From: Anaerolineales bacterium
Lineage (GTDB): Bacteria > Chloroflexota > Anaerolineae > 4572-78 > J111
Reading direction: 5' to 3'
DNA: 12,442 nucleotides
Assembly: GCA_012032575.1 (NCBI GenBank)
Contig: JAAUSP010000187.1
Location: 1 to 12,442, forward strand
A model generated the notes under the pieces. The model was not told where the DNA came from. It worked only from the letters and a program-made list of their open reading frames with translations, and did no database searches. The position numbers and the translations under genes were made by a program. Shown piece by piece: positions 6,522 through 12,442 of this stretch (its first letter is position 1; each line of letters opens with the position of its first letter).

Positions 6522-7703
6522 ATGGTCAATAACAAGTACGATGTAATCATGATTGGCGGCGGGGTGATGGGCTGCGCCATTGCCTATTATCTGTTAAAAG
6601 CCGACAGCCAGCTCAAGATTGCCTTAATCGAGCAAGACCCCACTTATGCCAGGGCCTCGACGCCGCTTTCCGACGGTAATACCCGGCTCCAGTTCAACAT
6701 CAAAGAGAATATCCAAATGTCCCTGTACGGGCTGGAAGTTCTGGCCGGCTTTGCCGAGGAGATGGCCGTAGACGGCGACAAGCCGGAGGTAGCCTTTCGC
6801 CAGCAGGGCAATCTTTTCATCATTGATGAGGCCAGCCGGGAAGAATCTCAACAGGGCCTGGCCTTGCAGCAGAGCCTGGGCGCTCCGGTGGAGTGGCTCA
6901 CCCCCGAACAGGTGCAGCAGGTCTACCCGCTTTACAACCTGGCCGGCTGTGTCGGGGGGACGTTGGGGCGGCTGGACGGCACGATGTCTCCGCTGGCGGT
7001 GCTGTTGGGATACAAAAAAAAGGCCGTAGCCATGGGGGCGCATTTTATCCAGGCTGAGGTGACTGGCCTGCTCAAGCAGGAAAATCGCATGGCGGGCGTC
7101 AAGCTGACCACCGGCGATATGCTGGCCGCGCCGGTAGTGGTCAACGCGGCTGGTCCCTGGGCGCCCAGAATAGCCCAGACGGTGGGAGTCAATCTGCCCA
7201 TCCAGTCCATCAAACGCCAGGTGACGGTGGTTGAAACGCCGGAGCGCCCGGATAAGATTTTGCCGGTAATCTTCTTTCCTTCGGGCTTGTACTGCATCCA
7301 CGAAGGCGAAGGGCTTTTTATGTGGGGCAAATCCCTGGCCGATGATCCCGTTACCTACGACGATTTTGCCTGGGAACGACACCGCTTTGAAGAGCTGCTG
7401 TGGCCGGAGCTGGTCGAGTTTATTCCAGCCTTCGACCGGCTCAAGGTGGTGCGGGGTTGGACCGGGCTGTATGAGGTGAACACCTTTGACGGCAACGCCA
7501 TTCTCGGCGAGTGGCCCGAACTGCCCGGCCTTTTCCTGGCGAACGGCTTCTCCGGGCACGGTTTTCAACAATGTCATGCCGTCGGGCGCTATCTGGCTGA
7601 ATTGATCATCGGCCAGCCGCCTGCCCTTGATCTGTCTATTTTTTCACCCCAACGAATCCTGGAAAACAAGCCGGTGTTTGAGAGTCATCGCAAAATCATT
7701 TAG
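6522..7703 (+). CDS. DAO-family FAD-dependent oxidoreductase (sarcosine/glycine oxidase-like)
   Basis: A 393-residue flavoprotein of the D-amino-acid oxidase fold (Pfam PF01266). The N-terminal dinucleotide-binding motif is GGGVMG (12-17), with the ribose-binding acid at E37 (LIEQD). NAAGPWA (208-214) and the C-terminal FAD-contact motif NGFSGHGFQQ (351-360) are as expected. The ASTPLSDGNTRLQF...ENIQMS region is like the sarcosine oxidase beta, FOXRED1 and dimethylglycine dehydrogenase-like branch, so an N-methyl or secondary amino acid is the likeliest substrate. The enzyme is cytoplasmic with no signal peptide. The ATG at 6522 is chosen because GAGGAGG (6508-6514) lies 7 bases upstream; a TTG at 6501 would overlap it. 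It stands alone, facing a convergent gene 26 bases away. Confidence 0.88.
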   Translation: MVNNKYDVIMIGGGVMGCAIAYYLLKADSQLKIALIEQDPTYARASTPLSDGNTRLQFNIKENIQMSLYGLEVLAGFAEEMAVDGDKPEVAFRQQGNLFIIDEASREESQQGLALQQSLGAPVEWLTPEQVQQVYPLYNLAGCVGGTLGRLDGTMSPLAVLLGYKKKAVAMGAHFIQAEVTGLLKQENRMAGVKLTTGDMLAAPVVVNAAGPWAPRIAQTVGVNLPIQSIKRQVTVVETPERPDKILPVIFFPSGLYCIHEGEGLFMWGKSLADDPVTYDDFAWERHRFEELLWPELVEFIPAFDRLKVVRGWTGLYEVNTFDGNAILGEWPELPGLFLANGFSGHGFQQCHAVGRYLAELIIGQPPALDLSIFSPQRILENKPVFESHRKII

Positions 7704-7714
7704 GCTGCCATCAA

Positions 7715-7793
7715 GCCGGTGCTGAACCGTTACTGGCTGCGCTCCACGGCAAAACAGTTGACAATCAACGGCTCTTCCAGGTTCAGCACCGGC
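7715..7793. repeat. 14-bp perfect inverted repeat spanning a convergent gene junction
   Basis: GCCGGTGCTGAACC (7715-7728) lies in the 26-base gap after the FAD oxidoreductase, and its exact reverse complement (7780-7793) lies within the last codons of the opposite-strand gene. The loop would be 51 bases. There is no T run. The transcript of either gene that reads through could form this long hairpin, possibly marking its 3' end. Confidence 0.55.
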
Positions 7794-8971
7794 ACCATAT
7801 AATCCCCCAGGCGGATGGCAATGTAGGCGCTCTCGCTGCCATCAAACCGCATGGCCCGATCCACTTGAATACCCCACTTCTGGCCCAAATCGAGCAGGTT
7901 TTGGGTATGCTCCTTCAGGCTCAATCCATACGAAGTGCTGATAAACAAATATTTGCGGTCTTTAGAGATGGCGGCGGTCAGCTTGGCCCAGCGGGTGGTG
8001 CGGTAATGCTCCAGATTCTCGCGATCAAACCATTCCCGTTCCGGGTTGTAATTATACCGGCCCTGCCACATAAAAATAGGACCTCCGCCCCAGGCAATCG
8101 TAGTTTTATCCCAGGCCGGACGGGTGCGAATAACATCAATGTTAAAACGGCCATTGCGCTGGTACAGCGCGGCCCGCCCCAGGTGAAAAAACACATCGCG
8201 CCCGGTTTCGGTTTTGTTGCTGCCGTTTAATCCATGGTAGTCGGCAGTAGTCACCACCAGTGAGTCGGGCGACATACAATAGGAGGGGGTAATTAAGGTT
8301 CCTCGCGCCGATGCAGGCGGGATAATATTACGCAAGGTGTAGCCCGACTCTTTGAGATCAATCACAAGGTGGTGAACATTGTTGAAAACAATATAAACCA
8401 CTCCCGGCGCAAGCTGATAGGCTTCCTGAGATAAGGCAATCTGGCGCAGGCGGGCCAGGGTAGACCGGTCGGCAGCCAGCAGGGCAGTCAACTCGCGGTC
8501 GCTGAAAACCTCGTTGTGCGGACATTCAGGGCAGACTCGCCTAACCGCCGGTGTTTCACGCAGAAATAAATCGGGGGTGAGAATGGCGGGCGGCAAAGCC
8601 GCCGCTTTCGCACCGCAGCCGGAGGCATTACAGCTTGCCAGATTGAGCGTTGGGGTGGGGGTAGGGGTGGGCGTCGCCGTTTGAGTGGGGGTAGCGGTGG
8701 GACCGGCAGGTGTGTAAGTGGCCGAAGGGGTTGTTGTTGGTTCGATTTCGCCAGCCGGAGGGGTAGCGGTTGGGAACAAAGCTGTGGGTATCGGCGTGGG
8801 CGTGCCGGAACGGGAGAAGGCCGGCGTGGTCGCAACGACTTCAACTTCGGCTGTTACCGGCGACTGCCACAGCCAGATGAAGGCCAGAGCCAGAACCAAA
8901 AGGATTAAAATCCCCAGAAAAATGGCTACTTTTATAAACAAGATCGGTTTATTTTTTGCAGATTGATTCAT
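7730..8971 (-). CDS. Membrane-anchored phosphodiester glycosidase-like (NAGPA family) protein
   Basis: A 413-residue protein built as a short cytoplasmic tail, one membrane helix (about 9-35), a Thr/Pro-rich linker (about 48-110, with a TPTPTPTP run) and an extracellular catalytic-type domain (about 150-413). The domain resembles the NAGPA / exopolysaccharide-related family (Pfam PF09992), with GGGPIF at 285-290, the ISTSYGLSLKEHTQNLLDLG segment and FDGSESA at 367-373 in place of the usual DGGGS-like motif. Family members cleave phosphodiester-linked sugars or act in surface-polysaccharide metabolism. Cys pairs at 114/119 and 147/150 flank the domain and could form disulfides. No good ribosome site precedes the ATG. 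A separate promoter lies 50-90 bases upstream. Enzymatic activity is not assured given the altered motif. Confidence 0.75.
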   Translation of the reverse strand: MNQSAKNKPILFIKVAIFLGILILLVLALAFIWLWQSPVTAEVEVVATTPAFSRSGTPTPIPTALFPTATPPAGEIEPTTTPSATYTPAGPTATPTQTATPTPTPTPTLNLASCNASGCGAKAAALPPAILTPDLFLRETPAVRRVCPECPHNEVFSDRELTALLAADRSTLARLRQIALSQEAYQLAPGVVYIVFNNVHHLVIDLKESGYTLRNIIPPASARGTLITPSYCMSPDSLVVTTADYHGLNGSNKTETGRDVFFHLGRAALYQRNGRFNIDVIRTRPAWDKTTIAWGGGPIFMWQGRYNYNPEREWFDRENLEHYRTTRWAKLTAAISKDRKYLFISTSYGLSLKEHTQNLLDLGQKWGIQVDRAMRFDGSESAYIAIRLGDYMVPVLNLEEPLIVNCFAVERSQ

Positions 8972-9028
8972 AAATTCGCAGCAAAGGTGAGGAAAAACGA
9001 GGAAAAAAATCAGTTCATCATCAAGGAT

Positions 9029-9057
9029 AATATAGTTTGGGGCTCAACTTTAGCCAA
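9029..9057 (-). promoter_or_regulatory. Promoter of the NAGPA-like gene
   Basis: On the - strand TTGGCT (9057 to 9052) and TATATT (9034 to 9029) are 17 bases apart. They match the -35 and -10 consensus at 4 and 5 of 6 positions. Transcription would start near 9022, leaving a leader of about 50 bases. Confidence 0.55.
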
Positions 9058-9060
9058 TTG

Positions 9061-9690
9061 CTAACCCATAATTTCAAAATGAGGGGGTTGGTGACCATCT
9101 TCATGGTGAGTAATCTGGTTGGTAATGGTCAAGGCTGAAACACCCGCGCTGATCAGGGCCAGCACCCCGCACAGGGCCATCATGAGCCGAAAAGCATCCA
9201 CAAACGCTTCGTCTATTGCCGTATCTACCTGAGTCCGCACTGCTGGCGTTAAATCCGGCGGAGCCGAAGCGCCCCCCAATTTTAATTTCTCATCTTGCAG
9301 CAAGACTCGCTCCTGTTCGGACAAAGGCAAAGACTGCGTCCGATGTTCCAGCGAGGCGCTGAATTGAAGCACCATCAAAAAACCCAGAGTCGCCACTGCC
9401 AGCATCGAAGCGATCCGCGAGGCGGCATTGCTTACCCCCGAAGCCAGGCCAGAAAGATGCATCGGCGCTGCGCCCAGGGCCACTGTGGTCAGCGGCGCAA
9501 CGGTAATGCCCAGGCCAATGCCGTAAACAATCGTCGCTGGTAAAAACGTAAGCCAATAATTAGCCGACTCGCCGGGAATCATGTACATAAAAAAGCCAAC
9601 GCCAATCACCGCCGGGCCAACAATCATCGGCATACGTGGACCGAATTTGTCAGCATAATAGCCGGACCAGCGCGACATCAAAAACAGCAA
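9061..9690 (-). CDS. MFS multidrug exporter (DHA2 family), C-terminal fragment
   Basis: This 209-residue frame holds the last five or so membrane helices of the exporter begun at 10652. It opens with the second-half repeat of motif A (YYADKFGPRMP) and ends in a cytoplasmic His-rich tail after a final helix. The soluble insert before the last helix (EQERVLLQDEKLKLGG...VRTQVDTAIDEAFVDAFR) is typical of EmrB/QacA-type 14-helix transporters. The TTG start at 9690 overlaps the N-terminal fragment by 13 bases. One added base around 9680-9695 restores a single frame of about 530 residues, the normal family length. It probably is not a separate gene. Confidence 0.75.
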   Translation of the reverse strand: MLFLMSRWSGYYADKFGPRMPMIVGPAVIGVGFFMYMIPGESANYWLTFLPATIVYGIGLGITVAPLTTVALGAAPMHLSGLASGVSNAASRIASMLAVATLGFLMVLQFSASLEHRTQSLPLSEQERVLLQDEKLKLGGASAPPDLTPAVRTQVDTAIDEAFVDAFRLMMALCGVLALISAGVSALTITNQITHHEDGHQPPHFEIMG

Positions 9691-10652
9691 ATGATAATCG
9701 GCATAAAAGCCGCCCCGGTGTTGGTGGCCGAAAATTCCTGAATTTGCTGCAAGTTGAGGGGAAAAAAGAAAAAGACGCCGCTCATGGCAAAATAGAGGAT
9801 AAAGGTGATCAAGGTGATCCCGGCAAAAAGGCGATGCCTGAACAGCTCCAGCGGGATCATCGGGTGGGCGGTTTTGGCTTCAACCACCACAAAACCGATC
9901 AGACAAACCAGGCTACCTCCAATTGCCACCCAAACCGAAGGGGCCGCCCAGCCGAGGTGAGGGCCTTCAATCAGGCCATAAATCAGGCTGCCCAGCCCCA
10001 GACTAATCAAAATTGCCCCCAGCCAATCCTGGCTTTCGGGCAGTTTTTCGCTGCGGCTCTCCGGGATAAAACGGTAACTGAGAAAGAGGGTCAGCAAGCC
10101 CAGGGGTAGATTAATGTAAAATGCGGCCCGCCAGGAGACATTATCAACCAGCCAGCCGCCCAGTAGCGGCCCTATGGCCGTCGTAAGCGGCGTAAAAGCC
10201 GACCACGTCCCGACCACCCGGCCGCGCATTTCAGCCGGAAAACTGGCATTCAAAATGGCCAGGCAGCCCGGCAGCATGATCGCCCCGGAAATACCCTGAA
10301 AAACACGCGCCAGAATCAACTGGTTCAAATCGTTGGCCGCGCCGCACCCCACCGAGGCCAGGGTAAAGCCAATCAAACCCAGATTGAACAATTTTTTGCG
10401 CCCGTAGCGGTCGCTCAAAGAGCCAGCCACCAGAATCGGCACGCTCAGAAAGAGGATATAAATATCAATCAGCCACTGTAAACCGCTGACTGAAGCATTG
10501 AACTCTTTTTGAATTTGGGGCAGGGCCACGGTGACAACCGTGCCATCGAGGAAAACCATGCCCGACCCGATAATGGTCGCAGCCAAAATCAAATTACCCT
10601 GCCAGGGGGTCAGCTTGGGAGTCGAAGTAAGGTTAGATTGAATATTTTGCAC
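9678..10652 (-). CDS. MFS multidrug exporter (EmrB/QacA, DHA2 family), N-terminal fragment
   Basis: A 324-residue frame covering the first nine or so helices of a 14-helix proton-coupled drug exporter in the inner membrane. Motif D1 is LDGTVVTVALP (35-45), motif A is SLSDRYGRKK (78-87) and motif C, the antiporter motif, is GPLLGGWLVD (161-170). The frame stops at ICCF after NTGAAFMPII, where the family continues, so a single-base deletion is likely. The start is a GTG at 10652 with no clear ribosome site nearby (AAGGA is 14 bases away). The gene follows the deacetylase gene by 47 bases on the same strand and may be in its operon. Its substrate cannot be predicted. Confidence 0.85.
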   Translation of the reverse strand: MQNIQSNLTSTPKLTPWQGNLILAATIIGSGMVFLDGTVVTVALPQIQKEFNASVSGLQWLIDIYILFLSVPILVAGSLSDRYGRKKLFNLGLIGFTLASVGCGAANDLNQLILARVFQGISGAIMLPGCLAILNASFPAEMRGRVVGTWSAFTPLTTAIGPLLGGWLVDNVSWRAAFYINLPLGLLTLFLSYRFIPESRSEKLPESQDWLGAILISLGLGSLIYGLIEGPHLGWAAPSVWVAIGGSLVCLIGFVVVEAKTAHPMIPLELFRHRLFAGITLITFILYFAMSGVFFFFPLNLQQIQEFSATNTGAAFMPIIICCF

Positions 10653-10699
10653 AGGCAGGATGTTATCCTTGTTGCTAGACCTATTGAGCCAGCCCTAAA

Positions 10700-11086
10700 C
10701 TACATATGATGCAGTGTTTTCAATTTTGCCAGTAAGGCCGACACATCCGGCTCTCGCCAGGGGGAAGGGCCAAGTGGGTCCAGGAAGTCGGCGTCACCCA
10801 GCAAGGCTCTAAAAACATTGCCAACTCCCAGCGCCAGCACCTCCAGATTATAACCGCCCTCCAACACAAAGACAATCCGGCCTCCACAGAGTGCGCCCGC
10901 CAATTCGATAAGATTCTGGCTGAGCCACTGATAGCCGGTCAGGGTCAAGCCGATGTTGGCCAACGGGTCATCCCAATGAGCATCAAACCCGGCCGATACC
11001 AGGATCAATTCCGGCTGAAATCGGCGCAGAACCGGAAAAACCACTTCACCGTAAAGGCATTTAAACCCGTCATCACCCACCCCCAT
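10700..11086 (-). CDS. Histone deacetylase-like protein, C-terminal fragment
   Basis: A 128-residue frame that is the C-terminal third of the deacetylase begun at 11724. It holds the third zinc-ligand motif SAGFDAHWDDPLA (31-43) and the catalytic-tyrosine motif EGGYN (76-80), which cannot act alone. The ATG at 11086 is internal. The same frame is open upstream to about 11185 and reads SSHEYPYYPGTGALSEIG then GDGPGRG and VNVPVS, all typical of the family. The repaired gene spans 10700-11724 and encodes 341 residues. The MFS exporter follows 47 bases downstream. Confidence 0.8.
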   Translation of the reverse strand: MGVGDDGFKCLYGEVVFPVLRRFQPELILVSAGFDAHWDDPLANIGLTLTGYQWLSQNLIELAGALCGGRIVFVLEGGYNLEVLALGVGNVFRALLGDADFLDPLGPSPWREPDVSALLAKLKTLHHM

Positions 11087-11139
11087 CGAAACCGGAACAT
11101 TGACCGTAGCCCCTCGGCCGGGACCGTCACCAATTTCGC

Positions 11140-11724
11140 TCAGGGCGCCGGTGCCGGGGTAATAAGGATATTCATGGCTGGAGACAAAAGGATGTTCGGG
11201 TCTTCAATCAAGACATCCTGGGTTCCGTTGCCGTGATGCACGTCAAAATCAATAACGGCTACCCGTTCCAGGCCGTAATCAAACCGAGCCGCCCGGGCTG
11301 CCACGGCAATGTTACTAAATAGGCAAAACCCCATGGCCCGAGCCGGGGTAGCATGGTGTCCGGGTGGCCGAACCAGGGCAAAACCGTTATCGAGCCGGCC
11401 CTCCAAAACGGCGGCGGTTAAATCCACCACCCCACCAGCAGCGATGGCCGCCGCGTCGTAAGAGAAGGCGTTGGTATAAGTATCAGCATCGAGCATGCCA
11501 CCCCCGCGCCGGCTGATCTCCTCAACCCGCTCGATATGGCGGGGGTGATGGCAGCGCAGCAGTTCAGCCTGGGTGGCCGGGCGAGCCGGGACACGCTTCA
11601 GACGGGACAGCAGGTTTTGTTTAATCAAATGATCCATCACCGCCCAGAGGCGATTGGCGCTCTCCGGGTGTCCCGGAAAATCGTGCTGGGTAAATATCTC
11701 GTCAAAAACGTATCCAGTAGCCAT
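11140..11724 (-). CDS. Histone deacetylase / acetylpolyamine amidohydrolase-like protein, N-terminal fragment
   Basis: The protein belongs to the zinc-dependent HDAC/AcuC/APAH superfamily, which removes acetyl groups from protein lysines or small amines in the cytoplasm. Visible motifs are GHPES (18-22), RPPGHHA (119-125, catalytic His pair), GFCLFSN (132-138) and DFDVHHGNG (159-167), which supplies two zinc ligands. Real sequence ends at NILL around residue 180; the last residues to 194 are out of frame. A five-A run in place of the four A at 11186-11189 restores continuity. The ATG follows GGGAGGG closely, and a -35/-10 pair just upstream suggests a very short leader. Class II-like bacterial members are indistinguishable here from polyamine deacylases. 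Confidence 0.88.
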   Translation of the reverse strand: MATGYVFDEIFTQHDFPGHPESANRLWAVMDHLIKQNLLSRLKRVPARPATQAELLRCHHPRHIERVEEISRRGGGMLDADTYTNAFSYDAAAIAAGGVVDLTAAVLEGRLDNGFALVRPPGHHATPARAMGFCLFSNIAVAARAARFDYGLERVAVIDFDVHHGNGTQDVLIEDPNILLSPAMNILITPAPAP

Positions 11725-11740
11725 AGACCCTCCCGCCTAA

Positions 11741-11768
11741 AGTTTAATCGGGTTACTACAAATGTCAA
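11741..11768 (-). promoter_or_regulatory. Promoter of the deacetylase-MFS operon
   Basis: On the - strand a perfect TTGACA (11768 to 11763) and TAAACT (11746 to 11741, 4 of 6) are 16 bases apart. Transcription would start near 11734, just before the GGGAGGG ribosome site. This gives a leader of about 10 bases. Confidence 0.55.
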
Positions 11769-11787
11769 ACCTAATCATCGGGTCAGT

Positions 11788-11818
11788 AAAAAGAAAAAGC
11801 CACCTTGTCAGGTGGCTT
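11788..11818 (-). terminator. Rho-independent terminator on the minus strand, belonging to the candidate small RNA
   Basis: Read on the - strand, AAGCCACCT (11818 to 11810) pairs with AGGTGGCTT (11805 to 11797) around a 4-base loop and runs into TTTTTCTTTTT (11798 to 11788). No T run exists on the + strand side, so it stops - strand transcription arriving from beyond 11818, where no protein gene lies. Confidence 0.8.
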
Positions 11819-11973
11819 GCTACAGATAAATGAACCCAGAAAAGTTGGCTTTATGTCATCAGGTTCAAATGGAAGTGGTAGTGGTAGTTGAAGAAAAAGG
11901 ATAACTGATCGAAGTTGGTTAGAGGTGGCGCTTTGACACAATTGCCTTTTTTTCTGGGTTCAACTTATGCTAC
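11788..11973 (-). ncRNA. Candidate structured small RNA, about 185 nt, no recognised family
   Basis: A - strand transcript from the -10 box at 11985-11980 to the terminator at 11788 would fold into a long rod. TGAACCCAGAAAA (11962-11950) pairs with TTTTCTGGGTTCA (11843-11831), GGC (11946-11944) with GCC (11849-11847), and TGTGTCA (11940-11934) with TGACATA (11858-11852, one G-U pair). Small 3x3 and 3x2 internal loops separate them. The enclosed loop is pyrimidine- and A-rich, with only 2 G in 62 nt (11928 to 11867), and contains ACCUCU, complementary to a ribosome-site core, and two CUACCA repeats. No significant open frame fits. The length suggests 6S RNA, but the expected central bubble is not evident. 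A transposon-like terminal-repeat origin is the main alternative. Confidence 0.5.
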
Positions 11974-11979
11974 AAGCTC

Positions 11980-12007
11980 ATTATACAACACCTTCAAATT
12001 TTTGAAA
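11980..12007 (-). promoter_or_regulatory. Promoter of the candidate small RNA
   Basis: A perfect TATAAT on the - strand (11985 to 11980) is preceded, at 16 bases, by the weak -35 sequence TTTCAA (12007 to 12002). Transcription would begin near 11973. Confidence 0.45.
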
Positions 12008-12014
12008 TCCCATG

Positions 12015-12050
12015 AATTTGGGGGTTTTTGCCAAATTTAAGCAACTTTGG
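12015..12050. promoter_or_regulatory. Repeated CCAAA/TTTGG half-sites, possible operator
   Basis: AATTTGG (12015-12021) faces CCAAATT (12031-12037), and a further TTTGG lies at 12046-12050. The dyads sit between the outward-facing promoters of the small RNA and the MoxR gene, so a single regulator could in principle control both. Confidence 0.3.
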
Positions 12051-12069
12051 TAGAGCGGTCGAATTGCTA

Positions 12070-12098
12070 TTGTATCCAGCCTCATAAGCTGGTATAAT
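12070..12098 (+). promoter_or_regulatory. Extended -10 promoter of the MoxR-type gene
   Basis: A perfect TATAAT (12093-12098) carries the extended TGG in front (12090-12092). TTGTAT (12070-12075) is 17 bases upstream. Transcription would start near 12105. Confidence 0.65.
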
Positions 12099-12133
12099 TC
12101 TCACAGTTAGCCGCAAGGAGTTCTCCCCAACGT

Positions 12134-12442
12134 ATGGAAATTGTTAAAGAATTTGCCAATAAAGTTATCAACAACGTCGAGAAAGTCATCGTCGGCAAGC
12201 GCGGGCCGGTGGAAGCCGCCCTGCTGGCCCTGCTATGTCAGGGCCACATTCTCATTGAAGATGTGCCCGGCACCGGCAAAACGATTTTGGCCCGCGCGGT
12301 CGCTCTTTCAATCGGCTGTTCGTTTCGCCGCATCCAGTTTACCCCTGATATGCTGCCCAGCGATGTGACCGGCGTGTCGGTTTTTAATCAAAAGACGCAC
12401 GAATTTGAGTTTCGGCCCGGCCCGGTTTTTGCCCAGATCGTC
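12134..12442 (+). CDS. MoxR-family AAA+ ATPase, N-terminal part, 3' end outside window
   Basis: A frame open to the end of the window gives 103 residues of a MoxR-type AAA+ ATPase. Walker A is VPGTGKTI (44-51), preceded by the family-typical GHILIED. The [15 protein letters not shown] stretch (66-80) is characteristic of MoxR, as is FRPGPVFA. These ATPases act as chaperones that insert metals or cofactors, or help assemble complexes, usually next to a DUF58 and von Willebrand-type protein. Such partners would lie beyond the window and cannot be confirmed. The ATG at 12134 is the only in-frame start seen. The AAGGAG (12115-12120) is 13 bases from it, longer than usual. Confidence 0.88.
   Translation, partial: MEIVKEFANKVINNVEKVIVGKRGPVEAALLALLCQGHILIEDVPGTGKTILARAVALSIGCSFRRIQFTPDMLPSDVTGVSVFNQKTHEFEFRPGPVFAQIV

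Noticed and set aside
6624..7577. 317-residue open frame antisense to the FAD oxidoreductase
   Set aside because: It has no ribosome site, no family resemblance, and a His/Gln/Arg-rich composition typical of antisense frames.
8649..8700. Tandem repeat as a CRISPR or other array
   Set aside because: It encodes the TPTPTP linker of the membrane-anchored protein and is low-complexity coding sequence without spacers.
11831..11962. MITE bounded by TGAACCCAGAAAA terminal inverted repeats
   Set aside because: The flanks show no target-site duplication, and a promoter and terminator lie just outside on the same strand. The small RNA reading is favoured, though not proven.
11788..11973. 6S RNA
   Set aside because: The length is right, but I cannot find the expected central bubble and terminal stem; the interior is mostly unpaired. 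No claim of family is made.

Overview
The window reads as a chromosomal fragment of an uncultured bacterium with about 55% GC. Chloroflexota (Anaerolineae-like) is the best guess, inferred only from gene content: an F420-pathway CofD, a TadE-type pilus protein with a long extracellular C-terminal part, a Thr/Pro-rich membrane-anchored NAGPA-type protein, an AcuC-like deacetylase and a MoxR ATPase. There is no rRNA, tRNA, CRISPR or insertion sequence to fix the taxonomy.

Layout. (1) 1-2874, + strand: a three-gene catabolic cluster with the 3' part of a PEP-hydrolase-like TIM-barrel gene, a Gfo/Idh/MocA oxidoreductase and a xylose-isomerase-like TIM-barrel epimerase. Two hairpins close it. (2) 3024-4299, +: cofD, probably leaderless from its own promoter, with a small unknown gene 7 bases behind it. 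A bidirectional terminator separates these from (3) 4379-6179, -: a small membrane protein followed by a TadE-like pilus gene now split into three reading frames. (4) 6180-6521: a gene-free divergent spacer with a foldable leader and a mini-ORF. (5) 6522-7703, +: a DAO-type FAD oxidoreductase, converging on (6) 7730-8971, -: a membrane-anchored phosphodiester-glycosidase-like protein. (7) 9061-11724, -: a histone-deacetylase-like gene followed by a 14-helix MFS exporter, each split by one base. (8) 11725-12133: a 409-base spacer with an apparent unannotated small RNA on the - strand. (9) 12134 to the end, +: the start of a MoxR-family AAA+ ATPase.

Four genes carry five single-base frame breaks (near 218-222, 4772-4775, 5325-5331, 9680-9695 and 11186-11189). 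In each case the protein family continues smoothly in the neighbouring frame, and at least three breaks sit in short homopolymers. Sequencing or assembly indels are more likely than five real pseudogenising mutations. Products are therefore described as intact families, with the fragments listed separately where they form separate ORFs.

The most interesting item is the candidate small RNA at about 11788-11973 (-). It has a -10 box, a three-part 23-bp rod, a loop with only 2 G in 62 nt, and a strong intrinsic terminator. No protein gene accounts for that promoter and terminator.
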